Shown here piece after piece: positions 53,197 to 61,162 of a DNA stretch of 64,000 bases. The DNA lies in contig NZ_RPEN01000158.1 of NCBI RefSeq assembly GCF_003991405.1, forward strand, positions 372,001-436,000, written 5' to 3'. This DNA comes from Pseudorhodobacter sp. E13 (GTDB lineage: Bacteria > Pseudomonadota > Alphaproteobacteria > Rhodobacterales > Rhodobacteraceae). The notes beneath the pieces were generated by a model. It was not told the origin of the DNA, did no database searches, and saw only the letters and a list, made by a program, of their open reading frames with translations. The position numbers and the translations under genes were made by a program. Within the stretch, counting starts at the first letter, position 1, and each line of letters starts with the position of its first letter.

Positions 53197-54147
53197 TTAT
53201 TCCGCCGCTGTGCGAAACCGCGCCAAACGCCCCAAGCCCCGCGCCCCCCCTTGCCGCGCCAGCGCAATCGCCGCTGTATGCGCGCCTGCATCAAGGCAAG
53301 CGGCAAGCGCCGCGCCATCCAGCCAGCGATCCAGAAAGCCTGCGTTGAAGGCATCGCCCGCACCAACCGTATCCACCACCTCCAGCGCCACGGCGGGGCG
53401 GTGCAGCCGTGCCGTGCCTTGCAGCGCGCTGGCCCCCTGCCCGCCCTGTTTCACCACGACCAAGGGCGCGTAATCTTGCAGCGGCGCGTGGCGGGCCAAG
53501 GCTTCGGCTTCGCTTGCATTGGGCAAAAAGACATCGACATCGCGCAGCAAGGGGCGCAGATCATCGCGGGCCAGCACTTCGGCATCCCATGCGCAATCGA
53601 CCGAAACCGTCATGCCTGCCGCCTTGGCCTGCGCGACCACTTCCGGCTGTTCCACAAGGCTGGCAAGTTCGCCGATATGTAAATGGTCAAACCCGCGCGC
53701 CGCGATCAGCGCGGCCAAGCCATCCGGCATCGCAGGGCCGCTGCGCCGGGTGACAAAGGCCCTGTCACCCCCCGTAATCATCGCCACTGTGATCTGCGGC
53801 TCTGCCCCGACGGCGGCAAAGCCACAGGGCGAAAGATCGACGCCGGATTGCGCAAGCTCTGCCGCGATGGGCCCGGCAAAGGGTTCTGCCGGGATGACAG
53901 AGGCCAGCGCCGCCCCCCGCCCCAGCGCCGCCAGATAGGCCGCAGTGATATAGGCCCCACCACCTGCGGCGATAACCAGATGTTCGGCATAAACCTCTTG
54001 CCCGGCGGCGGGCGGGGCCGAAAGCCCGGCCATCACCAGATCGCAATAGAGCCGCCCGGTGGACAGCACGCGTTTGGGCCGGTGGTCGCCCCCCCCCGAT
54101 CTTGCGCGCCCCAGTGCCGCCCCTGCCTGACTTGTCCCGCCCGTCAT
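53197..54147 (-). CDS. PfkB-family sugar kinase
   Basis: The 316-residue product has the PfkB end signature VDTVGAGDAFNAGFLDRW with the catalytic Asp, an N-terminal IAAGGGAYITAAYLAALG (usual GG at the substrate site) and the central FLPNASEAEAL. It phosphorylates a sugar or nucleoside with ATP. Its start overlaps the ABC ATPase stop by 4 bases, so it should act on the transporter's substrate or a product of it. Confidence 0.88.
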   Translation of the reverse strand: MTGGTSQAGAALGRARSGGGDHRPKRVLSTGRLYCDLVMAGLSAPPAAGQEVYAEHLVIAAGGGAYITAAYLAALGRGAALASVIPAEPFAGPIAAELAQSGVDLSPCGFAAVGAEPQITVAMITGGDRAFVTRRSGPAMPDGLAALIAARGFDHLHIGELASLVEQPEVVAQAKAAGMTVSVDCAWDAEVLARDDLRPLLRDVDVFLPNASEAEALARHAPLQDYAPLVVVKQGGQGASALQGTARLHRPAVALEVVDTVGAGDAFNAGFLDRWLDGAALAACLDAGAHTAAIALARQGGARGLGRLARFRTAAE

Positions 54148-55193
54148 CGGATCGCCACCCCTTCGGCATCGAACAAATGCAGGTTGGCCGGGTCCACCGT
54201 CAGATGCACCTGCGCGCGCAAGGGCGGCGGCGTGCGGCCATCGGCGCGGGCCACCACCTCTTGCCCGCCAATATCGACATAGGCCAGCGTTTCCGCGCCC
54301 AAAGGTTCCAGCACCGAAACGCGGCCCGCAAAACTGCCCGCATCCGGGGTTACGCGCAGATCATCGGGGCGGATGCCAACCGTCACGGCGCTGCCCACGG
54401 CCCCCGGCGTTTTGCGCGCGATCACGCGGCCCGCAACCTCGATCCCGTCTGCGGTGATGCGGCCTTGCAGCATGTTCATCGACGGCGCGCCGATGAACTG
54501 CGCGACAAAGGCATTGGCGGGTTGGTGGAACACCTCGGCCGGGGTGCCAACCTGTTGAATATGACCGTCTTTCATAATCACGATCCGGTCGGCCATGGTC
54601 ATCGCCTCCACCTGATCATGGGTCACGAAGATGATGGTGGTGCCGACACGTTGATGCAGTTTCTTGATCTCCAGCCGCATCTGGGTGCGCAATTGGGCAT
54701 CGAGATTCGACAGCGGCTCATCAAACAGGAACACCGCCGGGTCGCGCACCATGGCCCGCCCAATCGCCACGCGCTGGCGCTGACCACCCGAAAGCTGCGC
54801 GGGTTTGCGGTCCAGATACTCGGTCATCGACAGGATTGCCGCTACCTCCTCGATCCGCTTTTCCTTGTCGGCTTTCGGCATCTTGGCCGTGCGCAGGCCA
54901 AAGCCGATATTCTTGCGCACCGACATATGCGGGTAAATCGCGTAATTCTGGAACACCATCGCGATATTGCGATCCTTGGGTTCCAGATGGTTGACCACCG
55001 CGCCGCCAATCCGCACCTCGCCGCCCGAGACATCCTCCAGCCCGGCGATCATCCGCAGAGTGGTGGATTTACCGCAGCCCGACGGCCCGACGAAAACCAC
55101 AAACTCGCCATCGGCCACATCCAGATTGATGCCATGCAGCACCTCGGTTTTGCCGTAAGCCTTGACGAGATTGTGCAAGCTGAGCGTGGCCAT
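54144..55193 (-). CDS. Carbohydrate ABC transporter ATP-binding protein (UgpC/MalK-type)
   Basis: The 349-residue product has an ABC domain (GPSGCGKST, LSGGQRQR, FLFDEPLSNLDAQLR) followed by a C-terminal TOBE/regulatory domain (GIRPDDLRVTPD), as in MalK and UgpC. It drives the CUT1 permeases at 56681-58443. It lies 3 bases after the ArgH-like gene and overlaps the PfkB gene. Confidence 0.94.
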   Translation of the reverse strand: MATLSLHNLVKAYGKTEVLHGINLDVADGEFVVFVGPSGCGKSTTLRMIAGLEDVSGGEVRIGGAVVNHLEPKDRNIAMVFQNYAIYPHMSVRKNIGFGLRTAKMPKADKEKRIEEVAAILSMTEYLDRKPAQLSGGQRQRVAIGRAMVRDPAVFLFDEPLSNLDAQLRTQMRLEIKKLHQRVGTTIIFVTHDQVEAMTMADRIVIMKDGHIQQVGTPAEVFHQPANAFVAQFIGAPSMNMLQGRITADGIEVAGRVIARKTPGAVGSAVTVGIRPDDLRVTPDAGSFAGRVSVLEPLGAETLAYVDIGGQEVVARADGRTPPPLRAQVHLTVDPANLHLFDAEGVAIR

Positions 55194-55196
55194 AGT

Positions 55197-56684
55197 CTAC
55201 TCCGACAAAAGGTCTGCAAAGGAGGCATCCAGTTCGGTTGCCGCTGTCGTTATCCGTTCAAACCGCAGGCGGATCATTTCGGCGCATTCGCCCAACTCGT
55301 ATTCATATTGCGCAAAGGCGTCGTCCATCGCCTCGGGTGCGGGGCCGCCAAAGCGGTTGCGCTGCGCGATGAAATTCCGGGCGCTGACGGCATGGGCAAA
55401 ACCGGGCGCATCCAGCGCCGGTTTGCGCCCGGTTTCCGCGATGAAGGCCAGCGAAAAGGCGGTAAAGCCCTGCGCCAAAGGCACGCCGCGCCCGATCACA
55501 TCGCGCGCGGTTTTTGCCGCCACCTCATGCGCCTGGCGAAAGCTAAGGCCTTCGGTGCGCACCAATGTATCGGCCAGTTCCGTCACGGTCACGCAGGCGG
55601 CATCCATATTCGCGGCCACGCGGTCGGCCCGGATGCTGCACGCCGGGACCAGCGCGCCAAACAGGGTCAGCACCCGCGCGGCGCTGTCAAAGGCGGCATA
55701 GCCCGCAACCTGAACCTCGCCTTCGCTGTCATTCATATCGGTGAAGGGGGTGTTGTGCATGGTATTGACCACCGCATCACAGCGCCCCACCGTCATCGAG
55801 GCCAGATGCCGCATATGTTCAATCGGCACCGGGTTGCGCTTTTGCGGCATGATGGATGAAATCTGCACCATGGAATTGGGCACGTAAAGCTGGCCCACCT
55901 CAAACGCGCTCCAGAATTGCAGATCCTGGATCACGCGGCCCAGATGCAGGAACATCAGCTTCAGCGCGGAATACAACCCGGTGACATAATCAACCGAGGC
56001 GATACAGCCGTAAGAGTTGCGCATAGGCCCGCTGAACCCCAGCAGTTCCGCCATCCGGTGCCGGTTGATCGGAAAGCCCGAGGTGGTGATGGCCGCCGCC
56101 CCCATCGGGCAATGATCCAGCGCATCCCGCGCCTCGCACAGGCGCACGCCATCGCGGATAAGAACCTCTGTGGCTGCGGCAAGGTAATGGCCAAAGGTCG
56201 TGGGCTGGGCGGGTTGGCCATGGGTATAGGCGACGATAGGTGTATCGCGTTCGGCCTTGGCCTTGGCGATCAGGCCCAACGCCACCGTCATCACCAAGTC
56301 CAAAAGCTGGTCGGTCTTGTGGCGCAGAACCATCTTGAACACGGTATGGTCCATATCGTTGCGCGACCGGGCGGTGTGCAGCGCGCCGGCGACATCCGGG
56401 CCAAGGCGGCGTTTCAGCTCTGCCTCCACCAGAAAGAAATAATCCTCATATTCACCGGTATAGGTCAGGGCGGACAGGTCCACCTCGGCGTCAATCGCCA
56501 CCAAGGCCTGCGCGATCTGCCCGGCGGTGCTGCGCGGCAAGATGCCCTCTTCGGTCAGCATCACCAGATGGGCGCGGTTGATATCGCGCACCGGGCCTGC
56601 GTAATGGGTCTTTGCGGCCTCAAACAAGGGGGCCAGCACCGTGTCACGATAGGCCGGATTGGGAAATCTGCTTTTGTCGGTCAT
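55197..56684 (-). CDS. Argininosuccinate-lyase-family C-N lyase in a transport operon
   Basis: The 495-residue product has the fumarase/aspartase superfamily signatures: HTARSRNDMDHTVF, YTHGQPAQPTTFGHYL and the mobile loop SSIMPQKRNPVPIEHMRH with the catalytic Ser. True ArgH is normally next to other arg genes and about 460 residues; here it sits between sugar-permease and ATPase genes by 4- and 3-base spacing. A related enzyme, EDDS lyase, cleaves C-N bonds in aminopolycarboxylates. The substrate is unknown, probably an N-substituted aspartate-like compound taken up by this transporter. Confidence 0.85.
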   Translation of the reverse strand: MTDKSRFPNPAYRDTVLAPLFEAAKTHYAGPVRDINRAHLVMLTEEGILPRSTAGQIAQALVAIDAEVDLSALTYTGEYEDYFFLVEAELKRRLGPDVAGALHTARSRNDMDHTVFKMVLRHKTDQLLDLVMTVALGLIAKAKAERDTPIVAYTHGQPAQPTTFGHYLAAATEVLIRDGVRLCEARDALDHCPMGAAAITTSGFPINRHRMAELLGFSGPMRNSYGCIASVDYVTGLYSALKLMFLHLGRVIQDLQFWSAFEVGQLYVPNSMVQISSIMPQKRNPVPIEHMRHLASMTVGRCDAVVNTMHNTPFTDMNDSEGEVQVAGYAAFDSAARVLTLFGALVPACSIRADRVAANMDAACVTVTELADTLVRTEGLSFRQAHEVAAKTARDVIGRGVPLAQGFTAFSLAFIAETGRKPALDAPGFAHAVSARNFIAQRNRFGGPAPEAMDDAFAQYEYELGECAEMIRLRFERITTAATELDASFADLLSE

Positions 56685-57550
56685 CCTTTCAGCCCCGCCA
56701 TTGCCACGCCGCGTATGATATAGCGCTGAAACACCAGAAAGACGATCAGCGTGGGGATGGTGGCCAGCGCCGCCCCGGTCATGATCAATTCCCATTCCAC
56801 CGCCTGTTCCACGCTGAAGGTCGTCAGCCCCACGGGCAGGGTGTAAAGCTCTGCCGAATTGGTCACGATCAGCGGCCAGAGAAACGCCGTCCAGTTGCCA
56901 AGGAAGATGAAGATCGCCAAGGCGCTCAGCGCGGGGGTCACCAGCGGCAAGGCGACCGACCACCAGATCTGAAACTCGTTCAACCCGTCGATCCGGGCAG
57001 CTTCCAGAAAATCATCGGGCACGGTTTCAAAGAACTGCTTCATCAGGAAGGTGCCGAAGGCCGTCATGATACCGGGGAACATGATGCCCCAATAGGTATC
57101 CAGCCAGCCAAAGCTTTTGGACATCAGATACCACGGGATCACCAGCATTTCGGTGGGGATCATCAAGGTAGACAGGATGGCGATGAACACGAAAGTCCGC
57201 CCGCGAAAGGTGAACTTGCACAGCGCATAGCCCACCAGCGCATCAAAGAACACCGCCGAAAGGGTGGTCAGCGTGGCGATCAGGAAGGAATTGCCGAACC
57301 AGCGCAGAAAGCGGCCATCCGACAGCACATAGGTGTAGTTTTCAAAGGTCGGCTCTTTGGGGATGATGTTCAGATCATACATCTCGAACGGGTATTTGAT
57401 GCTGGCCGACAGCATGTAGACAATCGGCATCACCATCACGATCGCGCCCATGGCAAGCAAGGTCCAGCGCAGCACAGACCAAGGGTCGCGCGGGCCTTTG
57501 GCGGCACGCGTCTGCATCAGCGCGGCAGAGCTGGCGCGGATTTCGGTCAT
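56681..57550 (-). CDS. Carbohydrate ABC transporter permease (MalG-like)
   Basis: The 289-residue product has six membrane helices and the EAA loop EAARIDGLNEFQIWWSVALPLVTPA near residue 180, typical of CUT1 MalG/UgpE proteins. It overlaps the ArgH-like gene (ATGA) and the other permease (4 bases). With the MalF-like partner it forms the channel. Confidence 0.94.
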   Translation of the reverse strand: MTEIRASSAALMQTRAAKGPRDPWSVLRWTLLAMGAIVMVMPIVYMLSASIKYPFEMYDLNIIPKEPTFENYTYVLSDGRFLRWFGNSFLIATLTTLSAVFFDALVGYALCKFTFRGRTFVFIAILSTLMIPTEMLVIPWYLMSKSFGWLDTYWGIMFPGIMTAFGTFLMKQFFETVPDDFLEAARIDGLNEFQIWWSVALPLVTPALSALAIFIFLGNWTAFLWPLIVTNSAELYTLPVGLTTFSVEQAVEWELIMTGAALATIPTLIVFLVFQRYIIRGVAMAGLKG

Positions 57551-58443
57551 GGTTTTTCCCTCAGAATCCGCAGTTGCACCAGACTGACGGTCAGCAAAAT
57601 CGCAAACAGCACGACGGTTTGCGCGGCGGCATAGCCCATATCAAAGCTGGAAAACGCGGTTTGATAGATCATCAGCACCAAGGGTTTGGTGCTGTCCAAC
57701 GGGCCGCCGGGGTTGTTGGTGGTCATGTTGAACACCTGATCGAATATCCGCAAAAACCCGATGGAGGAGAACACCACCAGAAACACGATCGTCGGTTTCA
57801 GCAAGGGCAGCGTGATCTCCCACAAAATGGTCCAGCCGGAAACGCCGTCAATCCTCGCTGCCTCATAATAGCTGGTGGGGATGGCCCGCAGCCCCGCCAT
57901 GAAGATGATGATCTGAAAGCCCAAGCCCGCCCAGATCGCCGGGATCAGGATAGAGGGCAGCGCATTGCTGGTGGAGTTCAGGAAATTGACCTGCGCAAAG
58001 CCAAGCGAGGCCAGGAAGTTATTGAACAACCCGATTGGCACCGGTTGGTAAAACCAGCGCCAGACCCAAGCCATAGCCACGGTCGAGGTGAGGAAGGGCA
58101 GGAAATACAGCGCGCGCAACGTGCCATGCAGCAGCCGGGTCTTATCCAGTTGATAGGCAATGACAAAGCTCAGCACCAAGGAAATCGGCGTGCCAAGGAT
58201 CAGATAGACAAAGGTATTCCGGAACACTTTCCAGAACACCGGGTCATGCCACAGCTTGACATAGTTTTCCAAACCCACCCATTCGCGCGGGCCCAGCAGG
58301 TTCCAGCTTTGAAAGCTTAGAACAATCGCGTTGAAGGTGGGATAAAACCGGATCACCACATAAAACAGGATCGGCAGGGCCAAAAAGCCCCAAGCCCAAA
58401 CCACCTGTTTCTGGCGGATGGAAAGGTTGCGATAGCGCTTCAT
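57547..58443 (-). CDS. Carbohydrate ABC transporter permease (MalF-like)
   Basis: The 298-residue product has six helices and the EAA loop EAARIDGVSGWTILWEITLPLLKP. The start MKRYRNLSIRQKQVV (ATG 58443) is chosen over a longer frame reaching into the terminator behind the SBP gene. It pairs with the MalG-like permease downstream. Confidence 0.93.
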   Translation of the reverse strand: MKRYRNLSIRQKQVVWAWGFLALPILFYVVIRFYPTFNAIVLSFQSWNLLGPREWVGLENYVKLWHDPVFWKVFRNTFVYLILGTPISLVLSFVIAYQLDKTRLLHGTLRALYFLPFLTSTVAMAWVWRWFYQPVPIGLFNNFLASLGFAQVNFLNSTSNALPSILIPAIWAGLGFQIIIFMAGLRAIPTSYYEAARIDGVSGWTILWEITLPLLKPTIVFLVVFSSIGFLRIFDQVFNMTTNNPGGPLDSTKPLVLMIYQTAFSSFDMGYAAAQTVVLFAILLTVSLVQLRILREKP

Positions 58444-58478
58444 CGGGCGTTCCCTGTCATCGGGCGGCGGCCAACCTG

Positions 58479-58507
58479 AAAAAAGCGGCCCGGACATGCC
58501 GGGCCGC
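58479..58507 (-). terminator. Intra-operon terminator between the SBP and permease genes
   Basis: On the minus strand GCGGCCCGG-CATGT-CCGGGCCGC followed by six T, starting 13 bases after the SBP stop and ending 36 bases before the first permease ATG. Partial termination would give more SBP than permease. Confidence 0.9.
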
Positions 58508-58520
58508 AGGTTCAGGAAGG

Positions 58521-59777
58521 TTATTTCTTGTAATAGCCATCCAGAATGGCCTGTTCTGCGGTGGCGGCAGCGGCCAAGGCATCGGCGGCCGATTGCCCTT
58601 CAAGGAACATCCGGCTGACCGCATCCACCAGCACTTGCCGCTGACCGGATTCGTCTGCGAAAACAGTGGTCTGGGCATAGCCAAGCCCCGCCACAAACGG
58701 CCCGAACACCGGATCAGCAAGGTTCGCCTCGGTCATCGCCGCCGATGGTTTCGCGGGCAATTCGCCAACCGTATCCAACCAGATCTGCATCGCCTCATCG
58801 CTGGTGATATATTCCATGAACTTGACCGAGGCCTCGTATTTCTCGCCCTCGGCCTTGGAGGTGATCGCGTTCACCCAATAGCTGGCATAGTTGGATTTGG
58901 TGCCATCCGGCCCGGCGGGCAATTCGGCCACGCCCCAATCCAGCCCGCGCGTATCCTTCAGCGCGCCGATGCGGAACGACCCGTCGATATGCATGCCCGC
59001 GCGGCCCGCTTTGAAGGCGGCTTGCGGTTCATCCATGAAGGTGGATTTGGTGACGCCATGCTTGGCTTCCAGATCGGCATAGAATTGCAGCGCCTTCACA
59101 CCGGCTTCGGTGTTATAGGTCACGGTCTTGCTGTCTTCGGAATAGGGCGTGCCGCCGAACTGACGCAGCAGCACCTCGCGCCACCAATGGTGATCCTGCG
59201 CGGTCATGCCAGAGGTCAGCCCCTCGGCGGTGATGTTACCCGCGCCATCCTTGGTGGTCATCTTGGCGGCCATGTCCACCAATTCATCCAGATTGGCAGG
59301 CGGTGCCTCGATCCCCGCTTCGGCAAACATGCGCTTGTTGTAAAACAGCGCGAGCGAGCGGACTGCCGTGGGCAGCGCCATGTAATTGCCGTCGATCTTC
59401 ATGGCGCGGACCATGGGGAAGAATTCCGCCTCGATCTTGTCTGCCGGGAAATTCGCTGCCGGAAGCGGTTGGATCAGGTCGGCCTCGACATAATCATTCA
59501 ACCAGCCATAGAACAATTGCACCACATCCGGCCCTTCGCCTGCCGGAATGGCGGCGGCAACCTTGGTGCGGTAATCGGCATAGGGAAAGGTGCTTTGCTT
59601 GACGGTGATATCCGGGTTGGCCTTTTGGAAATTCTCGATCAGCACATCCATCGCCTTGATCCGGGCGTCAAAGATATACTGCCAATATTCAATCTCTACC
59701 GCCGAGGCGGGACTTGCGGCGACAAGTGCCGCGAGGCTGGTCGCGGCGGCAAAGGCAAAACTCTTGAAGGCTGTCAT
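58521..59777 (-). CDS. Carbohydrate-type ABC transporter substrate-binding protein (family 1)
   Basis: The 418-residue product has a Sec signal (FAFAAATSLAALVAASPASA) and family-1 SBP features: VEIEYWQYIFDARIKAMDVLIENFQ, PDITVKQSTFPYADYRTKVAAAIPAG, and GRAGMHIDGSFRIG. Ligand is likely a sugar or sugar-like compound. ATG 59777 is chosen: GGAGAGG lies 6 bases upstream, but directly abuts the alternative ATG 59783. It is the first gene of the operon. Confidence 0.92.
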   Translation of the reverse strand: MTAFKSFAFAAATSLAALVAASPASAVEIEYWQYIFDARIKAMDVLIENFQKANPDITVKQSTFPYADYRTKVAAAIPAGEGPDVVQLFYGWLNDYVEADLIQPLPAANFPADKIEAEFFPMVRAMKIDGNYMALPTAVRSLALFYNKRMFAEAGIEAPPANLDELVDMAAKMTTKDGAGNITAEGLTSGMTAQDHHWWREVLLRQFGGTPYSEDSKTVTYNTEAGVKALQFYADLEAKHGVTKSTFMDEPQAAFKAGRAGMHIDGSFRIGALKDTRGLDWGVAELPAGPDGTKSNYASYWVNAITSKAEGEKYEASVKFMEYITSDEAMQIWLDTVGELPAKPSAAMTEANLADPVFGPFVAGLGYAQTTVFADESGQRQVLVDAVSRMFLEGQSAADALAAAATAEQAILDGYYKK

Positions 59778-59893
59778 GGTCATCCTCTCCTAAAGCGGCC
59801 TGCACCCCATGTCAGGCCCGGTTGACGCGGCGCAGCCTTCTGAACCCCGCTGGTGTGGCCCGATGGGTGGGTTGCGTCCGGTTGACACAAGTG

Positions 59894-59922
59894 TTGACGG
59901 CTTCCTTGCAAAGATCAATACT
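59894..59922 (+). promoter_or_regulatory. Candidate sigma-70-type promoter of the ROK gene
   Basis: TTGACG (59894-59899), 17-base spacer, AATACT (59917-59922). A second -35-like TTGACA lies at 59882. The start codon is 31 bases downstream of the -10 box. Confidence 0.4.
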
Positions 59923-59953
59923 TTATTCAAATGTTTTGAGTTAAGGTTCGCGC

Positions 59954-61159
59954 GTGCCCATTCCTCCCCGCCAGATTGCCGGCAAAAACGCCGAAAAGAC
60001 CAAGGCGCATAACCGCCGCGTGGTTCTGGGCTATCTTCAGGGCCGCGATGCGGGCCGGGCCGAGATTGCCAAGGCCTCGGGCCTGTCAACGCAAACCGTG
60101 TCGAATCTGGTGGCCGAGCTGGAGGCCGAAGGGCTGGTAGAGGCTTTGGGCCGCCGTGCCGCCGCACGGGGCCAGCCGCCGCTGGTCTACCGCTTTCATG
60201 CGCGCGGGGCGGCGGTGCTGGGGTTTGAGGTGCGGCCCGATACCTTGTCCATGGTGTTGACCGATCTGGGCGGCACCGCGCTGATGACCCATCAGGACCG
60301 GCTGTCAGACACCGCCCCCGCGCAGGTTCTGGCCCAGATGGCGCAAATGGCGGCAGAGGCGCGCGCCCTGCCCGATTGCCCGCGTATTCTGGGCGCCGGG
60401 CTGGTGATTCCCGGTCCGTTCGGGGTCGAAGGGTTAAGCGCGGCAGGGGCCACCACCCTGCCCGATTGGGATGCAGCCACCATCCCCGGATTGGCGGAAA
60501 CCGCGCTTGGCCTGCCTGTCTATCTGGACAAGGACGCCACCGCCGCCGCCCTTGCCGAAGGCATGTTTGGCGCGGCGCAGGGACTTTCCTCTTTTGCCTT
60601 TCTCTATTTCGGGTCGGGCCTTGGGCTGGGTGTCATCACCCAAGGGCACCCGCTGCGCGGCGCGTTTGGCAATGCGGGGGAATTGGGCCATGTGGTGCTG
60701 CATCCCGGCGGCTTGCCCTGCGATTGCGGCAATCTTGGCTGTCTGGAACAATATGTCAGCCGCCTGTCGGTGCAGCGCCACCTGATCGACGCGGGCCTGT
60801 TGCCTGCGGGCGCCATGGGCACCGATGCCACCATCGCCCGCCTGCTGGCCGAGGCGCACCCCGCCTTGGACGCTTGGACCAACAGCGCCGCCGAGGCCCT
60901 GTCGCGGGCGATCGGCATGTTGGAAAACCTGTTTGACCCGCAGTCGATCCTGCTGGGCGGGGCCTTGCCCGATGGCCTGCTGGACCGCCTGATCGCGCGG
61001 CTGTCGCTGCCGCCCGGCTCGGTTGCGCGGCGCACTGACCGCAGCCACCCCCGCGTGGCGCGCGGCACCTCGGGCCGTCTGACCGCCGCTTTGGGGGCAG
61101 CAGCACTTGTGATCCATGACACTGTCACCCCTCGGCTTGATGCCCATGAACTGGAATAA
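59954..61159 (+). CDS. ROK-family transcriptional regulator
   Basis: The 401-residue product has an N-terminal HTH (HNRRVVLGYLQGRDAGRAEIAKAS, LSTQTVSNLVAELEAEGLVE) and a ROK kinase-like domain with GNAGELGHVV and the zinc motif CDCGNLGCLE. ROK repressors sense sugars. Start GTG 59954. It is divergent from the ABC operon, the usual position of its specific regulator. Confidence 0.93.
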   Translation: MPIPPRQIAGKNAEKTKAHNRRVVLGYLQGRDAGRAEIAKASGLSTQTVSNLVAELEAEGLVEALGRRAAARGQPPLVYRFHARGAAVLGFEVRPDTLSMVLTDLGGTALMTHQDRLSDTAPAQVLAQMAQMAAEARALPDCPRILGAGLVIPGPFGVEGLSAAGATTLPDWDAATIPGLAETALGLPVYLDKDATAAALAEGMFGAAQGLSSFAFLYFGSGLGLGVITQGHPLRGAFGNAGELGHVVLHPGGLPCDCGNLGCLEQYVSRLSVQRHLIDAGLLPAGAMGTDATIARLLAEAHPALDAWTNSAAEALSRAIGMLENLFDPQSILLGGALPDGLLDRLIARLSLPPGSVARRTDRSHPRVARGTSGRLTAALGAAALVIHDTVTPRLDAHELE

Positions 61160-61162
61160 CGG

